Source: Chelydra serpentina (Eukaryota > Chordata > Testudines > Chelydridae). Taken from it: a DNA stretch of 64,000 nt. Shown piece by piece: positions 10,568 to 22,968 of this stretch. Below the pieces are notes generated by a model. The model ran no database searches. It was not told the origin of the DNA and was given only the letters and a program-made list of their open reading frames with translations. A program made the position numbers and the translations under genes. Each line of letters begins with the position of its first letter. Position 1 is the stretch's first letter. Location of the stretch: contig JBAIAC010000006.1 of assembly GCA_037349315.1 (NCBI GenBank), forward strand, positions 54,370,501-54,434,500, read 5' to 3'.

Positions 10568-11020
10568 TCATCCTGAGGTGATGCAATCTAGTTTGCATAT
10601 CAATTCGAGTTCAACAGCTTCTCTTTGTAGCCTGTTTTTGGAGTAAATCTGTTGCAACACTGCGACCCTCAAGAATGTCAATGAGTGGTTAGGGAGGTTG
10701 AAGTGTTCTGGTTTTTGAATGTTATGATTCCTGATGTCAGATTTATGTCCATTTATTCTTTTGCGTAGAGACTGTCCGGTTTGGCCAATGTACATGGCAG
10801 AGGGGCATTGCTGGCACATGATGGCATATATCACATTGGTAGATGTGCAGGTGAATGAGCCCCTGATGGCGTGGCGGAAGTGATTAGGCCCTGTGATGGT
10901 ATCACTTGAATCGATATGTGGACAGAGTTGGCATCGGGCTTTGTTGCAAGGATAGGTTCCTGGGTTAGTGTTTTTGTGGTATGGTGTGTGGTTGCTGGTG
11001 AGTATTTGCTTCAGGTTGGG
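10568..11020 (-). pseudogene. PLE C-terminal GIY-YIG endonuclease coding segment (5' truncated)
   Basis: On the minus strand the loop and inner left arm encode the end of a Penelope-type polyprotein. First comes a cysteine-rich linker (CNKARCQLC, from about 10950), then FTCTSTNVIYAIMCQQC. Next is YIGQTGQSLRKRINGHK, matching the GIY-YIG nuclease pattern with its YIG tripeptide and downstream arginine. The segment ends around VELELICKLDCITSGL. The reverse transcriptase domain and everything upstream are missing, because the copy breaks at the inverted junction near 11024-11031. The right arm repeats the C-terminal tail on the plus strand (about 11090-11200) and ends GHYIN-stop. The product would cut DNA for target priming in an intact element; this copy cannot be functional. 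Confidence 0.85.
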
Positions 11021-11390
11021 GGACTGTCAGTCTCCCTAACCACTCATTGACAGACTTGAGGGTCGCAGTGTTGCAACAGATTCACTCCAAAAACAGACTA
11101 CAAAGAGAAGCTGTTGAACTCGAATTGATATGCAAACTAGATTGCATCACCTCAGGATTAAATAGGGACTTGGAATGGCTTGGCCATTACATTAATTGAA
11201 TCTATTTCCCTTAAGTTAACGATCCTCATTCACATTTGTGTGGCCATCTTGTTTATCACTTCAAAGGTTTTTCTTCCCCTGCTGTTATGGTTCCTCTCAA
11301 TTAATTAGCCTCTTAAGGTTGGTCTATGCACCTCCACCTTATCATGTTTCTCTGACTGTATAAATATCTGTCTACTGTATGTTTCATTCC

Positions 11391-11434
11391 ATGCATCCGA
11401 TGAAGTGGGTTCTAACCCACGAAAGCGTATGCTG
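11391..11434 (+). ncRNA. Hammerhead-ribozyme-like motif in right PLE arm
   Basis: This is the plus-strand twin of the motif at 10296-10336, with CCGATGA at 11398-11403 and GAAA at 11421-11424. It has the same stem II and the same U-to-C change in the core. After the short stem III (GC-GTAT-GC) the base after U is G, which is unfavourable for cleavage. Confidence 0.5.
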
Positions 11435-11628
11435 AAATAAATTTGTTAGTCTCTAAGGTGCTACAAGTTTATCTTATTTTCATTTTGCTGACACAGACTA
11501 ACACGGCTACTACACTGAAACCTCCATATGAAGACTCTCTGGACAGGTGTGATTTTCAAGAAGGTATTTGTTGTTTTACAGTTGCTTGCAACATGCCAGT
11601 TCAGTCAAACTTTATAATACCACATAAG

Positions 11629-11917
11629 TCCTGGTCTACACTGGGGTGTGGGATCAATCTAAGTTATGCAACTTCAGCGACGTGAATAACGTAGCTGAAG
11701 TCGACGTACTTAGATCTACTCACGGTGGTGTCTTCACTGCGGTGAGTCAACTGCTGCCACTCCCCCGTCGACTCCGCCTGCGCCTCTCGTGCTGGTGGAG
11801 TACAGAAGTCGACGAGAGCGCTTGGGGGTCGAGTGTCTAGACTCTAGATGCGATAAATCGACCCCCGCTGGATCGATTGCTGCCCGCTGATCCAGCGAGT
11901 GGTATAGACATACCCTT
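11629..11917. mobile_element. MITE of the 'gtctacact' family
   Basis: The segment begins CCTGGTCTACACTGG and ends GGTATAGACATACCC, which are imperfect inverted complements. The interior has several self-complementary blocks (acgtgaataacgtag; tctagactctaga) and CpG-rich pieces. Related copies lie at 21148-22122 and 41375-41625. Confidence 0.7.
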
Positions 11918-11929
11918 AGTAGTACCTAT

Positions 11930-14640
11930 CTGTATGGTGTTTTATTTTGGCCAGTGCTCTCAGTCTCAAGTAAGACAGTTCATCCAAAATATTTTAAAAA
12001 ACTGATTAGGATAAAATAAACGATAACTGCATTTCTATTAAACAGCAATTTAACTTTTTAAACTTTTAAAAGTGTGCGTGTGGAGGGGTTGGATTGGGGG
12101 TCGAGCGTTCCTAAAAACAAAAGGAAAATGTTTCTTCACACATACCATAATTAGGTTTTTTGTTAATCTAGAGAAGAAAGAAAAACTCATTCTACTGCTA
12201 TTAAGACATTTATGCTATTTTTAAACCCAGAGAAACTATTTCAGTAGTGTTGCTATACTTTTCAAATAGCTGTCAGATTCATTCTATATTAAGTCAAGCC
12301 AGTTCTTACCCCAGTTGATTATTCATTCACAGGTAATGTTTTTTAAGGCAATGGGCTTGGTTCATCACTATGTTAATTCCCATTTTGTGCTAATGTAACT
12401 TCATAGATGTCAATGGCACATAAGTGGGTCTGATTCACCACCGTCTTACTCCTGTTTTACACTGGAAGTCAGTATTCCTCAGCTCTGTGTAAGGAAATTG
12501 AAATATGCTATGTAAATTGTGGATGTCATTATAACTTTCCCATATTGGTTATTATATCAGCACTTTATACCCAGTGAAAGTGAATTCTGTATAAAAAGTT
12601 TATACAAAACAAAAGAATATTAGGATTTCAGGAAACTTGGAACCAAGCTGTCACATAAAACTGAATTTAAAAATGCTGTAAATAAGATATACAAGGGACA
12701 AGCATGCTCCTGCTATTCTGCAGCTGTTGAATTTGCTGCACAATCCCCCCCGTCCCCCCGCCCCAGCCTTGCTGCAGAATTGTACTCCAGAATAAATTTT
12801 TGCCCTAAAAAAAAAAAATCCAGTTTCAATTGTTGTGAAATAACCTTGCAAAGATGATCTGAATGACTGTAAACCAAATGTAATGTTACCTTCTCAAGTC
12901 TGCAGACAGCCTGACGGGTTATCTGCTTCTTAAAATCTCAGTGAGATGTTAACACCTACTTATGACAAATTTAAAATGTAATTGTTTTTATTATTTTGTT
13001 TTTATTATTAAGTAATTATTTCACTTTTGATCATTTCAGCAAAAAGGACTCGTTAATATGCTTATCCCACAAGCTCAAGCCACCTCCCCAAATGCCAAAA
13101 TCCCCGATAGTCCTGCATTCAGCTGCCAAATCATCCAGTTTCCCCCCAGCAGCTTTACAGTACTGTTATACACTAATAATACAAAAGTCTGCAGCAAATT
13201 GGAAACTGAAAATGTGGGGAAAATTTAAAATAAAATGAATTTATTATAAAAAAATAAATAGCATGAGGGATACCATACAGGCTCTATTCAATTTCATATA
13301 TAATTCATTTAAAAATCCATTTTTAATTCAAATGTAGCTGCCACAGAATTCTCATTATGCTGCTTCAGAATGCAGCAGTCATCGAAGGACCACTGCTGTA
13401 AAATTTAAGTTCACCTTGCAGGGGCATACATGGGGTCTTCTTGTTATATGATCATTTGGCCATCTTTACAATACAGTTTCCTTATACTTATATAGATGTG
13501 ATATTTGATAGCATAGTAAAAACTCAAAGTTAGAAACAATGGCATCATTACATTTGCCAGATGATAGATCTTTCTTCATAGCACTGACAATTTCTGGATG
13601 CATGTAGTGTGCACTGTGATATTGTAATGAAATACCAGCCTAAAGATGGCAACTACAAAAACCATACAATTCCTTTTTTATCAGTAGTACTTAAAATAAA
13701 ATTAAATTAAAATAAAACAAACACGATGAACTTCAACACTGTCAGCCTTATGACATTTGTGGCATAATCCAAACACTTGGTTACATTTGTATTGTTGTGA
13801 AAATTTATTTGTTACAGTGTGATGAAAATTGACTTTTTTCAGTACAGGCAGAAGTAAAAACACATTGTAAAATAATAATAATCACAGCTTAGTGAAAACT
13901 GGTTTACAATGTTTAAAAATAATCTTAAAAATCAGGTAATACTTCGGGGCTTTGGTTTGTTAGTACTCAGTTTTATGCTGAACCGCTGCACAGTGCAAGA
14001 AAAATTCTATACCAGTATACCCTGTATGGCAGTCCTTTGAGCATTTAGTCTCACAGTCATATGGTGGCAGGAAAATGTGTTGCATACTTCTGTTAAAAAT
14101 AAAGAAAGCACTGTTCAGATTAAAATTTAAACGTTCTTTACTGTCTTTAATACAAAAATATCAATCGACACTAAGAATTTTGACAGTGTATTCTACAAAT
14201 TAACATGCCATGGACAGTAGCAATTGGAAGGTTTGAGGAACGTTACATTAAAGTGTGTTATAAAAATAAATTATATGGCAAACACCACCAAACAAAATCA
14301 AGCTTTTCTCTCTCTCTCTCTACATATTTTCAAAATATCAACAAGGCCATTATTTTTAAAAACTACAAATAATCATAATAATCCAATGGAGGCAGTAAAA
14401 AACTTCTGTCAGTGATCAGTAGCACAGGAGACCATCGTGATAGTGGTAGAGGGCTTCAACAGTGATCCATCCAACTGGTGTGGAGAGGAAGTGCACACAT
14501 ATAGAATACATTGGGTATGGTATCTCATCTAGAGTTCATGCGTAACTGATGAATGATGACACTCTCTAAGAGAAAAGAGCAAAACATTTGCTATTATATA
14601 ATTGGAAATACAGGTAATTTTTAATAAAGTTAATAGAATT
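11930..14640. other. AT-rich intergenic sequence with a poly(A)-tailed patch
   Basis: I find no gene or structured RNA. A C-rich run followed by AATAAA and an A12 tract (about 12747-12819) looks like the end of an old retroposed sequence. Several A/T-rich simple stretches occur (12960-13030, 13230-13320, 13680-13720), with a short CT repeat near 14307-14322. Open frames here (for example 12996-13238) are low-complexity and not supported as genes. Confidence 0.5.
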
Positions 14641-14860
14641 TAGCATTTATATAGTGCTTTTTTATCTTCAGAGACTCTTCAAGATTTTAATTAAACCTTA
14701 CAACACTCCTGGGAGTTAGATATTATTCCCATATAAAGATGGGAGACTGAGATTGAGAAGAAATGTCCTGGCCAGTGCTACAGAGGGAGTCTGGGATAGA
14801 GCCAGGATTAGAACTCAGAAGTCTGACTCCAAGTTCAATGCTCAGACCATATCTCTGTCA
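14640..14860 (+). repeat. CORE-SINE/MIR-like old repeat
   Basis: The order of elements is 'ttatatagtgctttt', 'ttattcccatataaagatgggagactgag', 'cctggccagtgctacag', 'agaactcagaagtctgactccaag'. It follows the familiar MIR/CORE-SINE or L2-tail pattern, heavily diverged. A similar piece lies at 48895-49110. Confidence 0.5.
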
Positions 14861-15460
14861 TTATACAAAAAATGTAATTCAACTAAAATATTTCTATAAA
14901 AAGTGCATATTGCCTGTCTCTCCCCTCTTCTTCATAGGTTGATTGTCCTCTTAAGCACAGTTCCTGTAAAGATTTACATGCAAAATTACTTTACATACTC
15001 CGTAGTCCCATTGAAGTAACTGAACTATTCACATGTTTAAAGACTTGCTTGCATGCTCAACTTCAAGGATGCAAGTAGTCTAAATGACTTAAATGGGACT
15101 ACTCAAATAGTGAAATCCTGGCCCTACAAGTCAATGGTACTTTTGCCATTGACGTCAACAGAGCCAGGATTTCACACATAATGTATAACGCTATGTGTAG
15201 ACTTTGCAAGATCAGAGCTTAAGTTTGTACTGTGCTAACATAAGAGGTCCTTGATCCTGATCAGTCTTTTGGTAGTACCATAACAAATATTAAATAATTA
15301 ACTGTCCTACAGTCTAAAGAAATGTGTTTCCATTGCGCACAAGATATTTACTAAATCGGAGTTTAACCATAAATGTAAATTTCAATATGCAGTCCAGCTT
15401 TAAAGAAAAAATATTTGTGGGTTTTAAATGATAAAATTGCAGTCAGACATTTGAAATGTA

Positions 15461-15637
15461 TCATAGAATATCTGGGTTGGAAGGGACCTTAAGAGGTCAT
15501 CCAGTCCAACCCCCTGCTCAAAGCAGGACTAATCCCCAATTTTTGCCCACGATCCCTCAATGGCCACCTCAAGGATTGAACTCACAACCCTGGGTTTAGC
15601 AGGCCAATGCTCAAACCACTGAGCTATCCCTTCCCCT
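15461..15637 (-). mobile_element. tRNA-derived SINE with CR1-like 3' tail
   Basis: Read on the minus strand it starts ggggaagggatagctcagtgg (A box TAGCTCAGTGG), followed by a B box near 'gtgagttcaatcc'. It ends with a tail (cttccaacccagatattctatg) like the 3' end of CR1 LINEs. This is the arrangement of the turtle tRNA-headed SINEs mobilised by CR1. A plus-strand relative lies at about 35198-35410. Confidence 0.75.
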
Positions 15638-16672
15638 GTAGTATGATGTGCCTTCCAAAAGCTTTTATTTCTATAGTTGAAACTTCTTATATAATTACTG
15701 TGATTGTCTTTCCTTCCTTGTTTTCAAAAGCCATTTACAAGATATGCAAAATATAAATTCAGTATATCCTTACAACTTTCATTAACATGTGCCTGTGCTT
15801 CACCTTTAAAAAAAAACGTTTGTAGAATGTTTGATTGTGGGAGTTGTACAATATTGTAATTTTAAAACAGAAAAAATGTTCAAATATTTAATTTACCCTT
15901 TATGCCAGAACCTTACCACTAGATGGCATATTTTCATTATTTTACTCCTATGGCTAAAACAAGGCTAAGACAACAATTAGGAGAATGTGGGAACACAAGT
16001 GAAACAATGGAATTTCCCAATAAAGTGTATTCCTCTACATTTAATTTACCAATTACATAAAGATTTTCCTTCCATACATGTCTATATTTCCTCCCAGATT
16101 TGAATAATGAACATACAAGAATCATAAACTAGAAAAAGTTAACCTTCACCACCAATGCAGTTTTATAACTTCAGGTTCTTTGAGAATATGAAGGTAAAAG
16201 CTGTATTTGCTTAACATCAAATTTTGCTCATATATGAACACATCTATTAATTTCAGTGGGAGTCACATGAGCTCATGGTAAGAAAATGATTCTTAATATC
16301 CAGTGTATACATTACATATCTATACACAGAGTTTGAAGACAAAATTTACAATTTAAAAATGAAAATTTGGTAGGCAGAAAAGATCTTATTCCTTGTACAG
16401 GTCCAATTAATAACTGAACGGTGTAACTATAGTAAGGTTTCAAAATCAAAGTCTTCCTCTTATAGACCAAACATAACAAGTATGCAGGGGGAGGTCAGAG
16501 ACTAGAGAGGATTAAGAAGTCATACATTGTGTATACTTCCATTATTCATGTGTTCATTAATTTCTCTTACACCTCACCCCATCTAACATTTGACTTTGTA
16601 GTAATGTAGGTATTCTTGCTATTAAAATAGATCTCCAAAGAGGTGTTTATCTAAAATTTTCATAGGATATTT

Positions 16673-17019
16673 CAGGGATGGCCAAACTTACTGACACTCT
16701 GAGCTGCATACAACAATCTTCAGAAATTGGAGAGCCGGGGTGCACCTGCTGGGGCTCGGGGCTTTTGCCCCGTGGGAGGCATCTGCCAGGCCTTGGGGCT
16801 TTAGTCCCACTCCTGCTGAGCCCCAGTAGGTGCACCCCATGGGGCTGAAGTCCCAAGACCTCCCTCCCCACTGGACAGAAGCTCCTACCCCATCACCCTG
16901 CTGCAAGCCAGAGGTCCCGAGCTCCCCTCCTCCCCATCTGGTAGGTGGATAAAGGAGGGCCTGGAGGTCCTCCATGAACCACACTTTAATTTAATTTTGC
17001 CATGGTTTGGCCACTCCTG
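16673..17019. mobile_element. hAT-like non-autonomous element
   Basis: The inverted ends are CAGGGATGGCCAAAC at the left and the complement of CAGGAGTGGCCAAAC at the right. The 8-bp flanks (GGATATTT and ATATATTC) match only partly, so the TSD has decayed. The interior is GC-rich and non-coding. Confidence 0.7.
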
Positions 17020-20000
17020 ATATATTCTGACACAATGATGTAGGAATAATCTGGCAATGGCTGGAGAGAGTGCTTTAGGGACTATAAATCTTACAGCTTC
17101 CATGAGCTATAAGTTTAATTAAAGAAACAAAACTGAATTTACTCTAATGATAAAATTAAATGAAGACATCTGTATGGATAGGACCAAATTCAGATTTAAA
17201 TTATATTGGTGTAAATCAGAGGTTGTTGCAGTTATTTGCATTTACACTGTTGTAAATGAGTTTAGAATCTGGCCCATAGTGAACAATTTGCATAAAGCCT
17301 GACCAATTCAGATAATAAAAGCAAATCAACTGACATTTTAACATTTGAAATTTAAATTAAATTTCTTTTTACAATTTACATGAATGGATAATACCAAATT
17401 ATACAAAAAGATGTACTGGAGACAATGTAAATCTCAGTGACAAAAGTAGAGCATCATGTACCAATATAACTATTTCTGAACTTTTAAAATCGTGTTTAGA
17501 AGAGTTTTTAATATGGGAAGTTGCTCATACTTGTATCTTGCAAGAAGCCAAAAAATAAAATAAAATAAACCCACACATGGTTCTACATGGTTTTGTTCCT
17601 GCAGCTGATAGCTCCCAATGTGAAAGTAGTTAACCCTCTTGACGTTTTCCAAAAAGCCAAATAAGAGCAGAGACCAAGTAGTAAGATAGTTTCAAAGTGA
17701 AGTCAACATCTATAATGACAAATGTTAGAAAGAGCTCTGTCTGGGAGAGCTCAGTCGAAGTTAAGGGAATGAGAATTACTCACACAGATGGAAGAGAAAA
17801 ACATTTCCCTAAATGAGAACAAGTTTAAAAGATGAGCTCATAGAAACTACTGCCAGCGTACTACAGGTTTCAAACTGACTTAGTGATGTAAGCAACTGAT
17901 ATGCGATAGGAACATACAATTGATCTGAAAATCATCCTTATTGTTGTAGCTTGTGTTGAAAACCTGAAACATGGTAGGACGGTAGCCTACCCTCTTTAAA
18001 GGTGTGCTCTTGAAATTCTGACCAGTCACTGAACATTAGTGTTAACCTTGAGAGGATCTGAAAACACGTTTAATATGTTTTAGGTAATAATCTGGTATTT
18101 AGTCTATAATTGGCATGAACCTTTGCAGACCAGTGCTGTTTTAGAGATTATGCCCATGTTATTAATCACCGAGTAAGTGGTTTAAAGTTTAAATACTGTG
18201 ATGTACATTCTGTACGGTCATATTTATAAAACTCACAAAATGTTATTTGCTTTTTTAATCACAGTGAAGGACTGTGATCACAAAACGAAAAGAGTAAACA
18301 ACTAAAGATCAAAGTGACCATAAGAAGTCAAGATATTGTTTGCTTAGCATATTTTAAGATCTGAAAGAAACCTCTTAGACTAGAGTTTTCAAGTCATTAT
18401 GAACCAAGTTCTGCAACCTTTCTCACACTGAACAGCACTTAGTCAGATCAGTATTTCTGTTTATGGCCATGAGACTACTCACATGAGCAAGCTGTACTTA
18501 GCATGAGTAAGGATGACAGCATTTGGCCCTATATAATTCAGTAGAAAACTTGTGTTAAGGATCAGATTTTAACTCAAATACAGGGAAATTCAGTCAGAGA
18601 GGTTACTCTGTCCTTAACGCCACACCTAGATGCTGGAACACTTTTGTGATGTAACCTGACTCATTGTTCTGAGACCTTTCTCACAGACAGAGATATTGTA
18701 ACAGTCATGCTTCTTTCACCAGACAAAGTTTTTAAGGTTCTGAATGGCTTATCTTATTGTAGTCACTAACTAGATTGCTACCTTCAGAAGAAAAGGCACT
18801 CTAAACTGTATGATCAAGACAGCTAAGCTTCAACTTCTTAAGACTTTTGTGCTACAAGCCTTATTTATTTATTTTTTGCAATTCCCTCCCCGCCCGCCCT
18901 CTACTTAGAGTAGCAAACTTCAGGTAAATGAAAACATATTACAAAATCCTGAACTCACCTAATTTTTTAACCAAAGATATACACTAAAGTTAAACAGATA
19001 TCCATAAGTACTTATAGCCATACAGTTTTCTCCGGTTTATACAAAATATTTCATTTCCGTGAACCTCAGAATAAACCCATATATATCAATACTTAGTAAA
19101 TAATTTACAATACCCTTTGGCTTACGTCAACCCTTACAATATCTTTCTTTCCTTTTGAGAAGCTTTGTAAATTGCGACCTGCCCTCTTCTTGCTAATATT
19201 TAAACAAGATTGGTATGTTTTCAGGGTCTTTTCCTATCAATATTCCCAAATTGTTATTTTTTGTTTGTTTGTGGGTTTGTTTTTTTCCAGATTAGTTTCA
19301 GAAACACCTTTTTGCCTGGTTCTGATTCCTTGACCTTTTGCTAGGTTGGCTGTGGATCAGGGATTTTTCTCTGGTCTGGTCCTGGCAATGGCTCTGCTAC
19401 TCAATCCTCAAAATACTAGTCTGACTTGTCAATTCTGTTGCGTCTGGGGTTGCTGGATTCCTTCTCACATGTCCTGATAACTCCACAAGTGGTACTTCTA
19501 GTTTGCCTCTCCAATTCTCGCTGTCCTGTGGTGGCACTGGATATCCAGTTCCATCTGATGGTTTCTTCAGATAAAGTAGTCTCTCAAATCCCATCCAAAA
19601 CAGATGCTGCTTTCAAAGGCAGGCACATTTAGACTATTGTCCCATATATATCATCTCTTAAGTTAGGAAGACCTAGTTTCTTTTTAAAAGCTATGAAAAA
19701 GAAGGCTTAAGCCATCTATAGTTCATTAGTGTATCATGCCACATTACCAGGAGGCTCATCTACTTTGCAGCATTTAAAATTACTGTTTTGAACTAAGTGA
19801 AAGATTTGGTTTAGCTCAGCATTTAGTGTTATAATGAACTTTTAGCGTCATGTTATTATGTTTAGAACGTCTGCTGAAAAAGCGCTGATACATTAGAAAT
19901 AATAAGAACTCACTAATGATTAATTGACAAATTGAGGTATGGGGCATTTATTGGGTATAACAATTAGCTGGAAGGAGTTGATGCACTTCTGGTCAGTAAC

Positions 20001-21147
20001 TCACAAATTCCCAAGAAGAAGCTCCAAGTTTGGTTCTGCTATTAGGGAAATTATATATATAAAGTCATGAGTCTGTTTTTCAGATGTCCTAACACCTACA
20101 TTTCCAAAGTTAATTGGAGACGCAGGTTAATGGAAGATTCCTGAGGACCTGTGAAAATCAGAATCAATATTTTTGTGACGGTCATCAGAAGAACATGTTG
20201 TGCATGAAAGAAGAATAAGAATGCCTTCAAGATAGTGAGGCTGGGGTAAGCTCTCTAACGGAAATATCTGGATCTTGAATAGGGTAGCAGCTGAAAGTAT
20301 GGATTAAGGATAAACACTGCCTGAGTCTACATTTTTGTTGCCCTCCACTGACAGACTCTTCTTTCAACCTCTCCTTCACAAGAGAAACTAATTCCCCAAT
20401 CCCTTGGTTCATTGCACTGACCCTGTACATCCTATTAACTGCATTTGCTTCCTTCAGCCACTTAACTTCTTCACTTAGCATTCTCCCTCCCATTCATTTT
20501 GTGTTACACTTGTATTCTTCATGCTGAATCAGTCATCCTCCTTTCTCTTCTCCCCTCCAGCAAGGGCACCCATAGTGTGGGACTCAATAGCTCACTCAAA
20601 TGGTTGAATCATTATATATTTTAAAATGCACCTTCTGGCCGAGACTTAGCATGTCAAGTTACTTCAACCCAGAGTTCTTTTATTGTATCTTACTTGTGTG
20701 GAAATTGAGTTTTCTGGGGAAATTCCCATGACAATTATGGTGCTATCAAACGAAATAATGACATCAATCATTTGCATCCACACCCATTTCCATGCTGAAA
20801 TACTTCCTTAAAACATGCTAAAAAAAACCACAAACAGAAAAAATGCAAATACTTCATATAACCAGAACAAAACAGAACACAAATTGGTATGCCATAACAC
20901 TGTAAGTCTGTATTTGAGATAGACACGTAGCAAACTTCAAGGAACATGTTGGAATTCAGGGTAAGTTGTGTGCAAAGCCCTCTGTCCCCTACCCTCTGTA
21001 TCTGAGCAGAGTTCTCCATCAATTATTTTGCACCATTAACTGTCTGTATTAAGGACTGTTCTAAGACAGAAGAACTCTAGGCAGCTGAAGTCAAACTACA
21101 GCACACTTTCTGATTATGGGCCTGATCCAAAGTAAACTGAAGTCAAA
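17020..21147. other. Intergenic sequence, mostly unique
   Basis: AT-rich sequence without any gene I can support. Ancient dispersed-repeat traces are visible near 17155-17280 (a 'ttggtgtaaatcag' motif and its inverse). Short open frames such as 20227-20493 have no domain signature. Distal FILIP1 3' untranslated sequence could extend into this region (an AATAAA on the minus strand lies near 20675-20680), but this is not demonstrated. Confidence 0.4.
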
Positions 21148-21349
21148 GGCCTTGTCTACACTACCACAGTAAATCAATCTAACTTACACTACTTCAGTTA
21201 CGTGAATAATGTAACAGAAGTTGACATAGCTAGATCCACTTATCGTGGTATCTACACTATGCTGTGTCGATGGGAGACGCTGGAGTACAGGAGTCGATGG
21301 GAGAGCACTCTGCCATTGACTTAGCAGGTCTTCACCAGACCCACTAAAT

Positions 21350-22057
21350 TAGGCTGACCATACGTACCGTTTTAAATGGGACAGTACCATTTTTTTCATA
21401 TTTCCCGACCGTCCCGTCGTTTTAATATAAATGTCAATTTTGTCCCGTTTTTAATAAACTATATATAGTTTTTATTTTTTTGTAAAAAACTGAATGCTGG
21501 CTTGTTGCAGCTGCCCCTCGTCTCCCCGCCGAGCTGCTGAGCGGGGAGACGAGGGGCGGCTTGTTGCGGCTGCCCCTCGTCTCCCCGCCGAGCAGCTGAG
21601 CGGGGAGACGAGGGGCGGCTTGTTGCGGCTGCCCCTCGTCTCCCCGCCGAGCAGCTGAGCGGGAAGACGAGGGGCGGCTTGTTGCGGCTGCCCCTCGTCT
21701 CCCCGCCGAGCAGCTGAGCGGGGAGACGAGGGGCGGCTTGTTGCGGCTGCCCCTCGTCTCCCCGCCGAGCAGCTGAGCGGGGAGACGAGGGGCGGCTTGT
21801 TGCGGCTGCCCCTCGTCTCCCCGCCGAGCAGCTGAGCGGGGAGACGAGGGGCGGCTTGTTGCGGCTGCCCCTCGTCTCCCCGCCGAGCAGCTGAGCGGGG
21901 AGACGAGGGGCGGCTTGTTGCGGCTACCCCTCGTCTCCCCGCCGAGCTGCTGAGCGGGGAGACGAGGGGCGGCTTGTTGCGGCTGCCCCTTGTCTCCCCG
22001 TCCCGTTTTTGCCATCCCAATGTCCCGTTTTTGTCTCAAGGAAATATGGTCAGCCTA
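21350..22057. mobile_element. Nested hAT-like element with 8-bp TSD
   Basis: The ends TAGGCTGACCATA and TATGGTCAGCCTA are perfect inverted repeats, and the flanks CACTAAAT (21342-21349) and CACCAAAT (22058-22065) differ at one base. It sits inside the MITE at 21148-22122 and carries a 59-bp minisatellite. The sub-terminal sequence repeats 'tcccgttttt' on both sides of the array. Confidence 0.8.
21505..22000. repeat. 59-bp minisatellite of self-complementary units, about 8 copies
   Basis: The unit containing GAGCGGGGAGACGAGGGGC recurs at 21541, 21600, 21659, 21718, 21777, 21836, 21895 and 21954, a spacing of exactly 59 bp. Within each unit GGGGAGACGAGGGGC is followed by its inverse GCCCCTCGTCTCCCC, so every unit can form a hairpin. 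Copies are almost identical, with a few single-base variants, which suggests recent expansion. The long repetitive open frames across it are a by-product of the absence of stops. Confidence 0.92.
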
Positions 22058-22761
22058 CACCAAATCGACACTGCTGCATTGATCAAAGCAGTGCCGATCT
22101 AGCCGAAAGTATAGACAAGCCCAAGGAAAGTAATTCTATTGACTTCCATGGGTTTTGGATCAGGCCCAAATTGTGGCTGTAACAAAAAATCAATTAGATC
22201 AGAGCTTTCCAAAGTGCGGTCTGTGGATCGCTGCTGATCCACAGAGAGATGGCTGGTCACATGGTGCTGGCTCTTCCTCTTTGTTTTTCTAGCTATGAGA
22301 CTTCATTAAAAGAGACCTAAAAATACATGGCTTGTCCAGCATTACTTCTCTAGGCAAGCAATTGCTTTAGAATGTTAAATGATCATGAAAAAGGAGGGAA
22401 AGTGGTCTATGCGATTGTGAGTGAGATGGAAGGTAGTCTCATGAGACAATCTCTTAAGAAGTGGCCTATCCTATCAATAAGTTCAATAACCCCTAAATTA
22501 GATCAATGTGTAAGTGAGGCTGCTCAGTCTGATTTCATTGTCTGCAAACATTATGAGCCTCCACGTAGCTTTTTAGCCCAGCATAGAAACAAAATTATAT
22601 TGTTAAATTAAAGTCAAGACACACACAACTATTAGTTTGTTATGTTAAGTGACAGTTTCAGGACTTAATTAGTAAATGCAAACACCAGCAACTAACAGAC
22701 AGGGGGTTGATTTCCATGGTAGCAGTAAAACCTGCACAACATACCCCCTTAGCCACTGCCC

Positions 22762-22968
22762 TCAGCCCTTCCCCCCGCCCAGGGAGGCAGAGCTGTTGGC
22801 TGAAGATTTCTTCAGTTCTATTTTCATAGACTGAGTCTCGGCACGAGGCTCGAATTTTGTCACATTTCCTGCTCCTGGGGCTGCCACTACTGGCTTTCCT
22901 GCTTTCATACCTTTTGACACAGGAATACGGGTGGGTGTAGGTCTCTGTGAGGACCCATCCTGTCCTGT
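22762..22968 (-). CDS. FILIP1: FILIP1 terminal coding exon
   Basis: The acceptor ctttctcttgcag ends at 22969. The exon opens TGQDGSSQRPTPTRIP and encodes 68 residues to the TGA at 22764-22762, ending SLGGGKG. This is the conserved C-terminal tail of FILIP1, a basic, low-complexity, proline- and serine-rich segment containing KFEPRAETQSMKIELKK. It joins in phase 0 to the end of the large exon (TRGTQSV) at 29081. FILIP1 binds filamin A and promotes its degradation, which limits cell migration in the developing brain; it is also expressed in muscle. The 3' untranslated region follows to the left, but no poly(A) signal could be assigned with confidence. Confidence 0.95.
   Translation of the reverse strand, partial: TGQDGSSQRPTPTRIPVSKGMKAGKPVVAAPGAGNVTKFEPRAETQSMKIELKKSSANSSASLGGGKG

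Larger units (their letters stand above)
10242..11520. mobile_element. Inverted-repeat Penelope-like element with GIY-YIG coding loop
   Basis: This 1279-bp insertion is bordered by 12-bp direct repeats CCTCCATATGAA (10230-10241 and 11521-11532). It has two inverted arms (about 10250-10701 and 11031-11475) that are near-perfect complements, plus a single-copy loop of about 330 bp. Each arm ends in the same C-terminal coding tail, 3' untranslated sequence and hammerhead-like block. The outer right end carries the CACGGCTACTAC tail. Inverted partial copies are a known arrangement for Penelope-like elements. Confidence 0.85.
21148..22122. mobile_element. MITE interrupted by a nested transposon
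   Basis: The outer ends GGCCTTGTCTACACTACC and AGTATAGACAAGCC are inverted complements and match the 11629-11917 family internally (gaagttgacatagctagatccactta). The element is split at 21349/22058 by a second transposon, and the two halves read continuously once that insert is ignored. Confidence 0.75.

Noticed and set aside
21505..22000. A CRISPR-like array
   Set aside because: Tandem units have no unique spacers, and the DNA is clearly vertebrate.
21434..22039. 201- and 182-codon minus-strand frames with repeated RGDEGQPQQAAPR-type units
   Set aside because: They lie wholly in the 59-bp minisatellite inside a nested transposon; the openness comes from the repeat, and several frames are open at once.
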